32,404 nucleotides of DNA. Source: Oligoflexia bacterium (GTDB taxonomy: Bacteria > Bdellovibrionota_B > Oligoflexia > Oligoflexales > JAGOVF01). Positions 25,193 through 32,404 of this stretch are shown here, in pieces (the first letter of the stretch is position 1; every line of letters starts with the position of its first letter). Where the stretch lies: NCBI GenBank assembly GCA_030432875.1, contig JAUILP010000041.1, positions 1 through 32,404 on the forward strand, written 5' to 3'. Made by a program: the position numbers and the translations under genes. Below the pieces are notes generated by a model. It did no database searches. It was given only the letters and a program-made list of their open reading frames with translations, and had not been told where the DNA came from.

Positions 25193-26632
25193 CTAAAGAC
25201 AAATGTTTTTTTCGGTTCCATTTAGGGCGATGCTTTCGGTTATGGTATCCCATTTATTTTTTCGCACATTAAGCAAAGCAATTTTTTTCATAATATAGTC
25301 GTCCCGAGCCTGACGGTAATCGGCGAGTCCCACCCGGTAACTTTTCAGGAGTTTTTGTAGTTCTTTGACAAGCGCGTGGGATGTTTCCATTTCTTTGACC
25401 GCTAGGGCTTCCTCGCCTGAAAATCCTTCGAGTTTTTCATAAATAATGCTTTGGGCTTCCCTTAGGTTTTTTCGGCTGACCAGTAAATCGGCTCCAGAAG
25501 ATTTTTCATGGATCAAAGCCTGCTGGGTTTCTTTTATAGAACCTGGATCTTTTAGTGGTAGTACGGCTCTAATGCCTAACACAATTTTTTGAGAGCGCCA
25601 GGTTTCTTCTCCCGGAAGATCGCCAACCGTTTGATGGATTTCTGAGAATAGTTTTACCTGTGATCTTTGGGCAAGCTTTGCTAGCACTGTTTTTTGTTTG
25701 TTTTCTGACACCTCAAGCTCTTTTATTTTGATATCTAAAACATCATCCTGATTTTTTCCCATTTTTCGATTAATTTGGGCATACCAGTGATCTGGGTTAT
25801 CTATGTTATTAAAAGAAGTCGCTAGGCCAAGGCGCGGGATAAACTCTTTAAGCCTCTGCTTTGCCTTAAAAGCGCTGCTTTGAGCTGAAATATAATCATT
25901 CTGAATGCTCAGGAATGTGCTTTGAGGAATAAGTGCTTTGGTAAAATCACGGCGCATTTTATCGTGGACGATTTTTATATGACTCTCAATTTCCCTATAT
26001 GATGCTGCCACTTCATGAAGATAGTAGGCTTCATTAAATAAATACATGCCACGGGTACATAGAGTCAGGGAGGTTTTTTGTTGCTGTAAAACTTCTCGCT
26101 GAGTGGCAAGCCCCCAAAGTTCTTCGTTAACTTTTTGTTTTTGCCCTAAGCTGTTTTGATTGAGCTCTTGACTGATGCCGATCTGGTAGTCTTTTCGCGT
26201 GACCGTGGCATTTTTTTCTTTAGAATCCGCGAGAACTTCTATCAACTCACCGTAAGCAGAAGTACCGCTGGCATGGTCCAAGGAGAGCCTTGTTTTTGCT
26301 GCAAAACCGGTGCGCTTTGAAGACACAGAGTCCTCAGAATAAGTGACATCTTCCCGCGAAGTATACGGCTCAATCACAACATGGCTTTGCCACTTCTCTC
26401 CGGCAGCTTTAAGCTCGGTATCTACGAGTTCTCTTTCGTACTGGGCCTTGATAATTTCCGGGCGGGTAGCAAAGTAATATTTAACATAACTTTCAATGGA
26501 CAGGGTTTTTTCCAAATCGTTCGTACTTTCTTCTGCCTTGTCCTGGGTCATAGTTGTCTCTGCACATAATCCCCCTTTCTGACCAAAGCCCAAAAAGGCA
26601 ATAGCAGTCCCATACGTTAATAAACGTCTCAT
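25193..26632 (-). CDS. TolC-like outer-membrane efflux protein
   Basis: A 479-residue outer-membrane factor. Signal peptide MRRLLTYGTAIAFLGFG ... CA, then a strongly helical protein with two long coiled-coil repeats (for example SFLSIQNDYISAQSSAFKAKQ and HALVKELQKLLKSYRVGLADYRQA), the architecture of TolC proteins; overall length is also typical. Similarity is structural rather than motif-based, so this is a family-level call. The ATG at 26632 is preferred to the adjacent one at 26635 because GGAGG lies only one base before the latter and four before the former. Between the membrane protein gene and the RND pump gene, it is the natural outer channel of that pump. Confidence 0.82.
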   Translation of the reverse strand: MRRLLTYGTAIAFLGFGQKGGLCAETTMTQDKAEESTNDLEKTLSIESYVKYYFATRPEIIKAQYERELVDTELKAAGEKWQSHVVIEPYTSREDVTYSEDSVSSKRTGFAAKTRLSLDHASGTSAYGELIEVLADSKEKNATVTRKDYQIGISQELNQNSLGQKQKVNEELWGLATQREVLQQQKTSLTLCTRGMYLFNEAYYLHEVAASYREIESHIKIVHDKMRRDFTKALIPQSTFLSIQNDYISAQSSAFKAKQRLKEFIPRLGLATSFNNIDNPDHWYAQINRKMGKNQDDVLDIKIKELEVSENKQKTVLAKLAQRSQVKLFSEIHQTVGDLPGEETWRSQKIVLGIRAVLPLKDPGSIKETQQALIHEKSSGADLLVSRKNLREAQSIIYEKLEGFSGEEALAVKEMETSHALVKELQKLLKSYRVGLADYRQARDDYIMKKIALLNVRKNKWDTITESIALNGTEKNICL

Positions 26633-26663
26633 CATACCTCCGAATTATAAAATTATTTAGAAA

Positions 26664-27944
26664 TTAGAAAGTTTTTAGCTCAAGTTCCTTTTTAACCAGC
26701 TCATTAATCTCCTCATCGGTGATATCGTCATGATCACCTAAAGTCTCGAGACTTTTAATGCCATCACTCAGCTCATTCAAAATCACACGGGCACCGGTTA
26801 AGGGATTGTCTGTGTCATCAAGTTTGCTGGTCACAGAATCTATATGGCGAAATATCTTGGCATTGGCTGCGAGATTTATAACGTATTCCCTTCGTGCTTC
26901 GTCTTTCTGTCCCTCAATCATAGCCAAATACCTTTTTTCCCCTTCATCGCTGCGACTTTGATGGTAGTAGCGGCCTGCATATTGACCAAGCTTGTCGCAG
27001 ACACCTTGACATTTTTTATCTGTACCCAGTTCAGCACCTTCTTTTAAACGAGAAAAGACCGCGTCTTCAAAGGCAATAATTACGTCAGGACTCGGAATGA
27101 TTTCTGCTTTGCTTAACCCTTTTATCAGCTTCTTCCGCTCGCCATCTTCCATATTTTGAAATTTTTGGATAAGCTCTATGCGCTTTTTTAAATCGGCCTC
27201 TACACCTGCATATTTTAGCTCTTCGAGTGGGAGCTCATCCCAACCAAAATCATCAAAGGATACCGAAAAATTAGCCTTTCCATGATCGGTTTTTACTTTA
27301 TGCGTCATAACGGTCAATTTTTGATTTTTAGTACTCCAGTATAGATCATCAAATTTGGAGGAAAAAAAGAAGGCCAACAAAATAGCAACAATTGTCCCAA
27401 GTTTAAGTTTTTTGGGCGAAAGCCTCTCCGCAAAAATCATTTTTAGCGATAAATAACTCATTAGGATGAAGAGAATCACGCTTAAAACCAAATCCTTATC
27501 TTGAAAATCATTTGCCAGTGCATATATAGCCAGCAAAATTATAAACAGCTTTAAGGGTTTAGTAACAATGATGGAAAATCCCACCAGGGCAAAAGACACT
27601 AAAAAGGCTTTGATAACCGCTATGAAACTTATAGCCGACAATGAATCATCCCAGGAAGCGATAAGAACTGGCACACAAATAATCAGCGCCGGAACCAATG
27701 TTTTAACGATATAAATATCCTTTAAATTTTTTGATACCGTGGCGCTAAAATAAGTAAATTCAGTTTTGCGTTCGTCCGCATTCCATTTATAGAGGTACCA
27801 GCCGCCAAACGCCAATATCAAGCCTTCAGTTTCACCTAGGATGGGAAAATACAGCATGCCAATTATCTTTAGTATGGTCATGAGCAGAAGGCCAAGAAGA
27901 GGCTGCCAGGATTTTTCAAGGTAAAAGCGAATGAGTGCTTTCAT
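26664..27944 (-). CDS. membrane protein, probable ABC transporter permease
   Basis: A 426-residue membrane protein. About six hydrophobic helices occupy residues 12-210 (for example LLGLLLMTILKIIGMLYFPIL, FLVSFALVGFSIIV, LFIILLAIYALAND and TIVAILLAFFFS). The remaining 215 residues are soluble and charged, with a pair of Cys (KKCQGVCDK) and a helical end. The ATG at 27944 is chosen because GGAG lies in the end of the preceding ATPase gene and the two genes are one base apart (stop 27946-27948, then ATG). The adjacent ABC ATPase and the YtrA-type regulator suggest it is the membrane half of an ABC transporter, but it has no classical permease motif. The soluble tail could be periplasmic and might stand in for an adaptor, a speculation only. 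Confidence 0.65.
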   Translation of the reverse strand: MKALIRFYLEKSWQPLLGLLLMTILKIIGMLYFPILGETEGLILAFGGWYLYKWNADERKTEFTYFSATVSKNLKDIYIVKTLVPALIICVPVLIASWDDSLSAISFIAVIKAFLVSFALVGFSIIVTKPLKLFIILLAIYALANDFQDKDLVLSVILFILMSYLSLKMIFAERLSPKKLKLGTIVAILLAFFFSSKFDDLYWSTKNQKLTVMTHKVKTDHGKANFSVSFDDFGWDELPLEELKYAGVEADLKKRIELIQKFQNMEDGERKKLIKGLSKAEIIPSPDVIIAFEDAVFSRLKEGAELGTDKKCQGVCDKLGQYAGRYYHQSRSDEGEKRYLAMIEGQKDEARREYVINLAANAKIFRHIDSVTSKLDDTDNPLTGARVILNELSDGIKSLETLGDHDDITDEEINELVKKELELKTF

Positions 27945-27945
27945 T

Positions 27946-28818
27946 TTAAACTCCATATTCATTGATAATTTCGGCTAAGGAATAGGGAAGTAAACTCAGT
28001 GTTACACCCTCGGCCAAAAGTTTTTTTTCTAGATCTTTACTAAATTCTTTCGTACTTAAGAGTCCATTTTGTCCGTCCCAGCTAAGTTTTTCACCGCGCA
28101 GGAAACTTAGGTCAATTTTTCGCTCGGGACTGATACTATGAAGTGCTATTTTTTGGTGCCGGACTTTAAAATCGTCGAGGGTTTCCGATGCGACTAATTT
28201 GCCCTTGTTGAGCACCGCGATATGGGTAGCATATTTTTCTACGTCAGTCATAACATTGCTTGCCCAAATGATGCCAAAGGTCTCAGAAAATACTTGCTCA
28301 TCGAGGAAATTAAAAATTTTTTTACGTGAATCCGTATCTAAATCACTGGTGAGCTCGTCGATAAGGAGAATCTCTGGACTAGAGCAACTCGCAAGCAAGA
28401 TTTTAACCTTTGCTTGTTCACCACGCGAGAGTGAACCAATATTTTGATCTGTTGGGATGCTAAATTCATCAAGCAAACGATTTTCAAGCTCATGATTCCA
28501 TTTTGAAGCCAGATCCCTGACTAATTTGAGGTAGCTCTTTGGTTTAAGCTGAGGGCTTAGGGGTATGTCCCAGCTTATTAAGGGTAAGTTAAATTTTACT
28601 TTATCATAGCTAAAAAACGTGTTGTAACCGGCAAAAGTGCAGGTCCCCGTCGTCGGTTTTTTTAAGCCCGCGATAAGAGACATTAAGGTTGATTTACCAC
28701 TGCCGTTACTTCCCACTAAAGCAAGAACGCCTCGACCATCCCAGGTAAACTCAGGAATTTCAAGACGAAAACTGCCTTTGTCGGAGGGGATATAAGTGAG
28801 CTGATGCACACGAAACAT
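27946..28818 (-). CDS. ABC transporter ATP-binding protein
   Basis: A 290-residue ABC ATPase. Walker A is GSNGSGKST, the signature is LSRGEQAKVK (Arg in place of the second Gly of LSGGQ), and Walker B is EILLIDELTSDLD with the catalytic Glu and D-loop. An H-loop His is not obvious: the place usually carrying it reads IIWASNVM, so the switch His appears to be missing. The C-terminal 70 residues are not part of the ATPase core. The gene starts one base after the GntR-type regulator, with GGAAAGGAA inside the end of that gene, and ends one base before the membrane-protein gene, so the three genes are tightly coupled. It resembles the YtrB-type ATPases that accompany YtrA regulators. Confidence 0.85.
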   Translation of the reverse strand: MFRVHQLTYIPSDKGSFRLEIPEFTWDGRGVLALVGSNGSGKSTLMSLIAGLKKPTTGTCTFAGYNTFFSYDKVKFNLPLISWDIPLSPQLKPKSYLKLVRDLASKWNHELENRLLDEFSIPTDQNIGSLSRGEQAKVKILLASCSSPEILLIDELTSDLDTDSRKKIFNFLDEQVFSETFGIIWASNVMTDVEKYATHIAVLNKGKLVASETLDDFKVRHQKIALHSISPERKIDLSFLRGEKLSWDGQNGLLSTKEFSKDLEKKLLAEGVTLSLLPYSLAEIINEYGV

Positions 28819-28819
28819 A

Positions 28820-29200
28820 TTACGGTTCCTTTCCTTCCCATAGAGTGTCTAAAAAAGCCAATATTTCTTTGCGCGGCACTCCAAGGTTTTTAGCCTTCTG
28901 TAAAACACCGCCAAGTTCCTTAAATATATCTGAACCAAGATTTTCTTTAATTTTGGTCAAGGCATGGTCGCTTACGGTTGCCCCAACACCCTTACGAATG
29001 ACTATAATTCCTTCGTTTTCTAGCATCTTATAGGCTTTTTGCACTGTGAGAGAGTTGATCTCCAGTTGAACCGCCAATTGCCTAACCGAAGGGAGCGTTT
29101 CCCCACAGCTTAGGAATTTATGCGCAATATGACTGGTGATTTCAGTCATGATCTGAGCGTATATGGGTAGTGGTGCATGTGGGTCAATCTTAATCTGCAT
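28820..29200 (-). CDS. GntR-family transcription regulator, YtrA type
   Basis: A 126-residue short GntR regulator of the YtrA subfamily. The winged helix-turn-helix takes up about the first 70 residues (PIYAQIMTEITSHIA, GETLPSVRQLAVQLEINSLTVQKAYKMLENEGIIVIRKGVGATV), followed by a helical tail of about 50 residues. The YtrA type lacks the large effector domain of other GntR proteins. It is first in the minus-strand operon regulator, ABC ATPase, membrane protein, TolC, RND. An inverted repeat starting nine bases before the ATG (29209-29234) is a likely autoregulatory operator. The inducing signal is unknown; in Bacillus, YtrA operons respond to cell-wall-active antibiotics. Confidence 0.88.
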   Translation of the reverse strand: MQIKIDPHAPLPIYAQIMTEITSHIAHKFLSCGETLPSVRQLAVQLEINSLTVQKAYKMLENEGIIVIRKGVGATVSDHALTKIKENLGSDIFKELGGVLQKAKNLGVPRKEILAFLDTLWEGKEP

Positions 29201-29208
29201 TAAATCCT

Positions 29209-29234
29209 CACTGTATTACAGATGTATAACAGTG
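29209..29234. promoter_or_regulatory. putative GntR/YtrA operator
   Basis: A near-perfect inverted repeat: CACTGTATTACA, a two-base centre (GA), then TGTATAACAGTG. Arms are 12 bp, differing at two positions (AT versus TA in the middle of the arm). It lies just before the regulator start codon and overlaps the expected transcription start, as in repressor-controlled YtrA operons. Confidence 0.75.
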
Positions 29235-29261
29235 TTTACCCCTTGGCGCACCTCATGTCAA
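29233..29261 (-). promoter_or_regulatory. putative promoter of the regulator-ABC-TolC-RND operon
   Basis: On the minus strand a perfect TTGACA (29261-29256) is followed after 17 bases by TAAACA (29238-29233), a weak -10. The operator (29209-29234) lies at the start point, so bound repressor would block initiation. The remaining 380 bases to the chemotaxis gene hold no convincing gene; an unmatched 8-bp inverted repeat ACCCTCAA/TTGAGGGT (29335-29342, 29386-29393) was seen. Confidence 0.5.
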
Positions 29262-29642
29262 GCGGAATTTCCCCAAAACCTTTGAATAAACATAATGGCC
29301 CAAAATTTAAGATTTTTTGAAATGATGTAATTATACCCTCAAAGCATCGTTGAGTTGAGAAACTGCTATACCAACACCTAAAAAATTGAGGGTTATGATT
29401 TTCTCAAAAATATTAACCCATCGCGCTGGCGACATGGAGATGCATCTTCCGGCAATAACTATCATAAATTTCAGAATTATCCCTTCCTCAAGTCTTGCTT
29501 TTTTCTTCCGAGAAGTAGTTGGGATTCAATTTTTAGTTTTAGTGAGCACGTTAGATCCATATTTGCCGTGCCAGTGGTAACGAAAAATAAGATTTTTTTT
29601 TAACATGAAGGTCTAAAAGCTATTTTATGGGGATAATTTGTA

Positions 29643-29690
29643 ATGTTTAGAGGTTTGAAGCTTGCCAAAAAAATTTTGCTGGTTTTTTAG
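29643..29690 (+). other. frameshifted 5' end of the chemotaxis protein gene
   Basis: An ATG at 29643 with GGGGA nine bases upstream opens a frame reading [15 protein letters not shown] and then TAG (29688-29690), directly after a six-T tract (29683-29688). Adding one T, or slipping back one base, joins this to [16 protein letters not shown] of the long frame and completes a normal first membrane helix. The long frame's own ATG at 29705 has no ribosome site. Confidence 0.75.
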
Positions 29691-29704
29691 TTGTCAATTT
29701 TATC

Positions 29705-31732
29705 ATGATCGCACTTGGCATTACCGCTATCTGGAACATGAAGATAGTGCAAATAGAGTCTGATAAGCTCAGCCGGGAATATGTACCAGAAGTCGACATT
29801 GCCAGTGAACTTGAGCGCACATCACTTCTTAGTATGTACGCCATTCGGGGATATACTCTTACCAATGATAAGACTTTTTTAGAGACAGGGAAAAAATACC
29901 TTAATGAGGTTGCAGAAAACATAAAAGCTGGAACTGAACTTGCGGTGCGTTCCCCTCACCTAGACAAACTCAAAGAGAATATAGAAAAAGCAGACATTCC
30001 CGTGAGGGAATATAATGCACTTCTCGAGCAAACTACTCATAATCTCGATGAACTAAAACTCATGCAAAGTAAGATGAATGAAGCCGCAGCCAAATTTCTT
30101 GAATATAGCTACGGATATCTAAACAATCAAAGCACAAAAATGAAAGAGGATATTGAAAGTAGGACTTCTCCTAAAATGCTACAAGAAAGGTACCTTAAAA
30201 CAACACTCATCAATGATGTCATCGATCTTGGCAATGCAACCCAAATAGCCGCGTGGAAAGGCATGGCTCAGAATGACGTAACTATTTTGCATCATGCTGA
30301 AAGCAATTTTATTGAGATGAAAAAAAAGCTAGATGAAATCCGTCCAATGACGACTAAAGAAGTAGATCTCAAGTCTCTAGACGCAATAGAAAAGAGCATC
30401 AATGACTATGAGGAGGCTAATGAAAACTATCAAGTTACCTTTGAAAAACAACAGGAAATAGATAAGGAACGAGAAGAAGCTGGTGACTATGTTTTATCAG
30501 CTTCAGATGAAATCGCCCATAAGGGTATCGATCAAACTATTGAAATAGCGACTCAGGCATCCTCATCATTGGCTAAGAGTCTTTGGATCATGATTATTGG
30601 GCTTATCATAGCAACTGCCATGGGTATCTTGATGGCATTTACGGTAACCACGGCAATATCCCGCCCGCTAAAGATCGCGATTGATGGCATCAGAAAAGCG
30701 ACCAATCAAGTCGGATCAGCATCAGAGCAGCTTTCAAGCGCGGCGCAGCAGCTCTCAAGCGGAGCCAATGATCAAGCTAGCGCTATTGAAGAAACATCAG
30801 CATCTCTGGAAGAAATGTTAGGCATGGTACAAAACAATGTCGTAAATGCCAAGAAAGCTAACGAGCTTTCTACCGAAGTAAAAACGATATCTGAAGAGGG
30901 TAATACCGCCATGACCAAGTTGCAGCGAGCTATGGAGGAAATTCTCAGCAGCAACGAAAAAATCGAACAGCTAGTGAAGGTAATTGGAGAAATCGGGGAA
31001 AAAACTAAAGTGATGGATGAGATCGTCTTCCAAACAAAGCTACTTTCGTTTAATGCATCAGTCGAAGCTGAACGAGCGGGAGAACATGGTCGGGGCTTTG
31101 CTGTTGTCGCCCAGGAGGTGGGTAACCTTGCTCAGATGAGCGGTAAATCAGCCCAAGAAATTTCCCAAATTTTGTCTGAAAGCATTAAAAAAGCGGAAGC
31201 CATCACAACCGAAAACAAAAAGAAAGTTGAAATCGGCAATGGTTATGTGCTAGAAAGCAGCAAAATTCTCAGCGCCATTAGCGCCTCAGCAACCCAAGTT
31301 GTCGCGGGTGCCAGCCAAGTTTCCTCTGCTTCCGAAGAACAAGCGACAGGCATAAGACAAATCAGCACCGCAATGACCAATTTGGACCGCGCGGTACAAG
31401 AAAACGCAGCTACGGCAGAAGAAACAGCAAGCACCAGCGAAGAGCTCAGCGGACAAGCAGAATCGCTGCAAAATTTAGTTCAGTCACTTGTCACATTGAT
31501 GGAAGGAAATAGGGCAGCCACGTATTCGCCGCCCTCATCCCAAATTCAGCCAATATCTCAAAAATATTCTCAAGCAAGCACAAACAGAAAAAATCAAAAA
31601 AATGGGCAATTGATCTCTATATATTCCGATCGGGAGGTTTCGCCCAAGTCAAAAACAGGACCCTATAAAATGGCTGCTGGCAGCGATTATCACGATCAAA
31701 ACTCGTCTGAAGCCGGTTGGGAGGAGCTATAA
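29705..31732 (+). CDS. methyl-accepting chemotaxis protein (frameshifted N-terminus)
   Basis: A transmembrane chemoreceptor of 675 residues as listed; the intact form would start at 29643. The first membrane helix is completed by the upstream frame. Residues about 15-290 are a helical periplasmic sensor domain with no recognisable ligand, long for a simple four-helix bundle and possibly a bimodular (HBM-like) form. Membrane helix 2 is at about 292-317 ([20 protein letters not shown]). No clear HAMP domain follows. Two long coiled-coil arms surround the kinase-control hairpin at about 438-471 ([17 protein letters not shown], then [16 protein letters not shown]). A Ser/Gln-rich linker leads to a C-terminal GWEEL, close to the CheR/CheB docking pentapeptide (NWETF type). 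It signals to CheA/CheW, encoded elsewhere. Confidence 0.88.
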   Translation: MIALGITAIWNMKIVQIESDKLSREYVPEVDIASELERTSLLSMYAIRGYTLTNDKTFLETGKKYLNEVAENIKAGTELAVRSPHLDKLKENIEKADIPVREYNALLEQTTHNLDELKLMQSKMNEAAAKFLEYSYGYLNNQSTKMKEDIESRTSPKMLQERYLKTTLINDVIDLGNATQIAAWKGMAQNDVTILHHAESNFIEMKKKLDEIRPMTTKEVDLKSLDAIEKSINDYEEANENYQVTFEKQQEIDKEREEAGDYVLSASDEIAHKGIDQTIEIATQASSSLAKSLWIMIIGLIIATAMGILMAFTVTTAISRPLKIAIDGIRKATNQVGSASEQLSSAAQQLSSGANDQASAIEETSASLEEMLGMVQNNVVNAKKANELSTEVKTISEEGNTAMTKLQRAMEEILSSNEKIEQLVKVIGEIGEKTKVMDEIVFQTKLLSFNASVEAERAGEHGRGFAVVAQEVGNLAQMSGKSAQEISQILSESIKKAEAITTENKKKVEIGNGYVLESSKILSAISASATQVVAGASQVSSASEEQATGIRQISTAMTNLDRAVQENAATAEETASTSEELSGQAESLQNLVQSLVTLMEGNRAATYSPPSSQIQPISQKYSQASTNRKNQKNGQLISIYSDREVSPKSKTGPYKMAAGSDYHDQNSSEAGWEEL

Positions 31733-31779
31733 AAGCCTAGCTATCCCCCCCTTTCAGCCATCCTTAGGCCTCATGAGAT

Positions 31780-32313
31780 CTAGAACGCTCTATGAGTCGT
31801 TGGACAATATTCGTCGATTAATTGGCGAAGATGACGGGAGTTCACACCTTCTCGCTCATTTTGAGGGGAGCCGCAACCACCGGTAGAAAATAAAGGAATT
31901 GATTCTACTTTACCAGTACTCAATTGATAATGAGCTTCTGTATAGGTGCCTGGTCCATCACACATATAATTTTCCGTCTCGATAATAGACTCAGTTAGAG
32001 AATTTAAAATCATTTGATCTAGAAAACCACTAGTAATAGTAAAGTTTCTAATTTCTTCCTTTACTAATTTATTCGCACCTGAACCAAACTGATGGGTTAT
32101 AATGACGTGATCTTCATAAAGTGCGCAGCGTTCGATCTGAACCCATTCCGGCATCATGAAACCACCGCCACTCGTTTTAGTCAGCATCGGGGTGTCGACA
32201 AGGGACTCCTTTTTACCTATGCCTAGAGTTTCATTGTTAGTTTGCGCATAAGTTGCTGATGATAATAGGATTAAGATTACGGCTGATGAAAGGACTTGTC
32301 GGGTAGAATTCAT
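31780..32313 (-). CDS. small secreted protein of unknown function
   Basis: 177 residues with a Sec signal peptide (MNSTRQVLSSAVILILLSSATYAQ, cleavage after TYA). The mature protein has four Cys (ERCALYE, NYMCDGPGTY, STGGCGSPQ, DEYCPTT), so two disulphides are likely in the periplasm. No family is recognised. AGGAG lies eight bases before the ATG at 32313. It converges with the chemotaxis gene, with 47 bases between the stops, and stands alone on its strand. The last 91 bases of the window show no gene. Confidence 0.72.
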   Translation of the reverse strand: MNSTRQVLSSAVILILLSSATYAQTNNETLGIGKKESLVDTPMLTKTSGGGFMMPEWVQIERCALYEDHVIITHQFGSGANKLVKEEIRNFTITSGFLDQMILNSLTESIIETENYMCDGPGTYTEAHYQLSTGKVESIPLFSTGGCGSPQNEREGVNSRHLRQLIDEYCPTTHRAF

Positions 32314-32404
32314 GATTTTTACTCCTAGTTAAAGTTAATTTTAGATCGTTTCATCGTCATGAAAGCCCCCACAGAACCCATCGAGCAGTTTTCCCGCAAT
32401 GGGC

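Noticed and set aside
29386..29580. A 64-codon frame in the spacer between the GntR regulator and the chemotaxis gene.
   Set aside because: It starts with TTG, has no ribosome site and shows no domain or signal peptide; likely chance.

Overview
The window looks like a chromosomal segment of a Gram-negative bacterium with moderate-to-low GC. My best guess is the Bdellovibrionota/Oligoflexia group or a close relative. The guess rests on many small lipoproteins with classical lipoboxes, periplasmic proteins of no recognisable family, a TolC/RND exporter, a sigma-54 activator, and an MCP with glutamine/serine-rich repeats around the signalling hairpin. No rRNA, tRNA, CRISPR array or insertion sequence was seen. 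Taxonomy is inference; no marker gene settles it.

Layout. (1) 1-3400: a 5'-incomplete alpha/beta-hydrolase-fold gene, a lipoprotein with PA14-like and FN3-like domains, and an acetylpolyamine-amidohydrolase-type deacetylase on the minus strand. (2) 3400-7150: a GNAT acetyltransferase with a clear terminator, divergent from a sigma-54 activator with a degenerate receiver, followed closely by glutamate dehydrogenase; two palindromes lie in the divergent spacer. (3) 7268-13165, minus strand: a four-gene run whose transcription order is dus, tgt fused to an MnmC/MnmD-type methyltransferase, an ABC-F ATPase, and a YhcC-type radical SAM protein. This is largely a tRNA/translation operon. (4) 13421-18940: a small periplasmic protein, a Cys-rich lipoprotein, a LemA/M48 membrane-protease pair, and folE with terminators. 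(5) 19119-22027: two unrecognised lipoproteins. (6) 22011-29200, minus strand: a GntR/YtrA-type regulator, ABC ATPase, membrane protein, TolC-like protein and RND pump, with an operator-like inverted repeat and a -35 box just upstream of the regulator. (7) 29643-32313: a methyl-accepting chemotaxis protein whose first membrane helix is split by a one-base frameshift in a T6 tract, then a small secreted protein on the minus strand.

Points most worth a second look: the Tgt-MnmD fusion with a changed anticodon-recognition loop; the frameshifted MCP; the regulator-ABC-TolC-RND operon, which has no adaptor gene and carries a visible operator; and the palindromes upstream of the sigma-54 activator.
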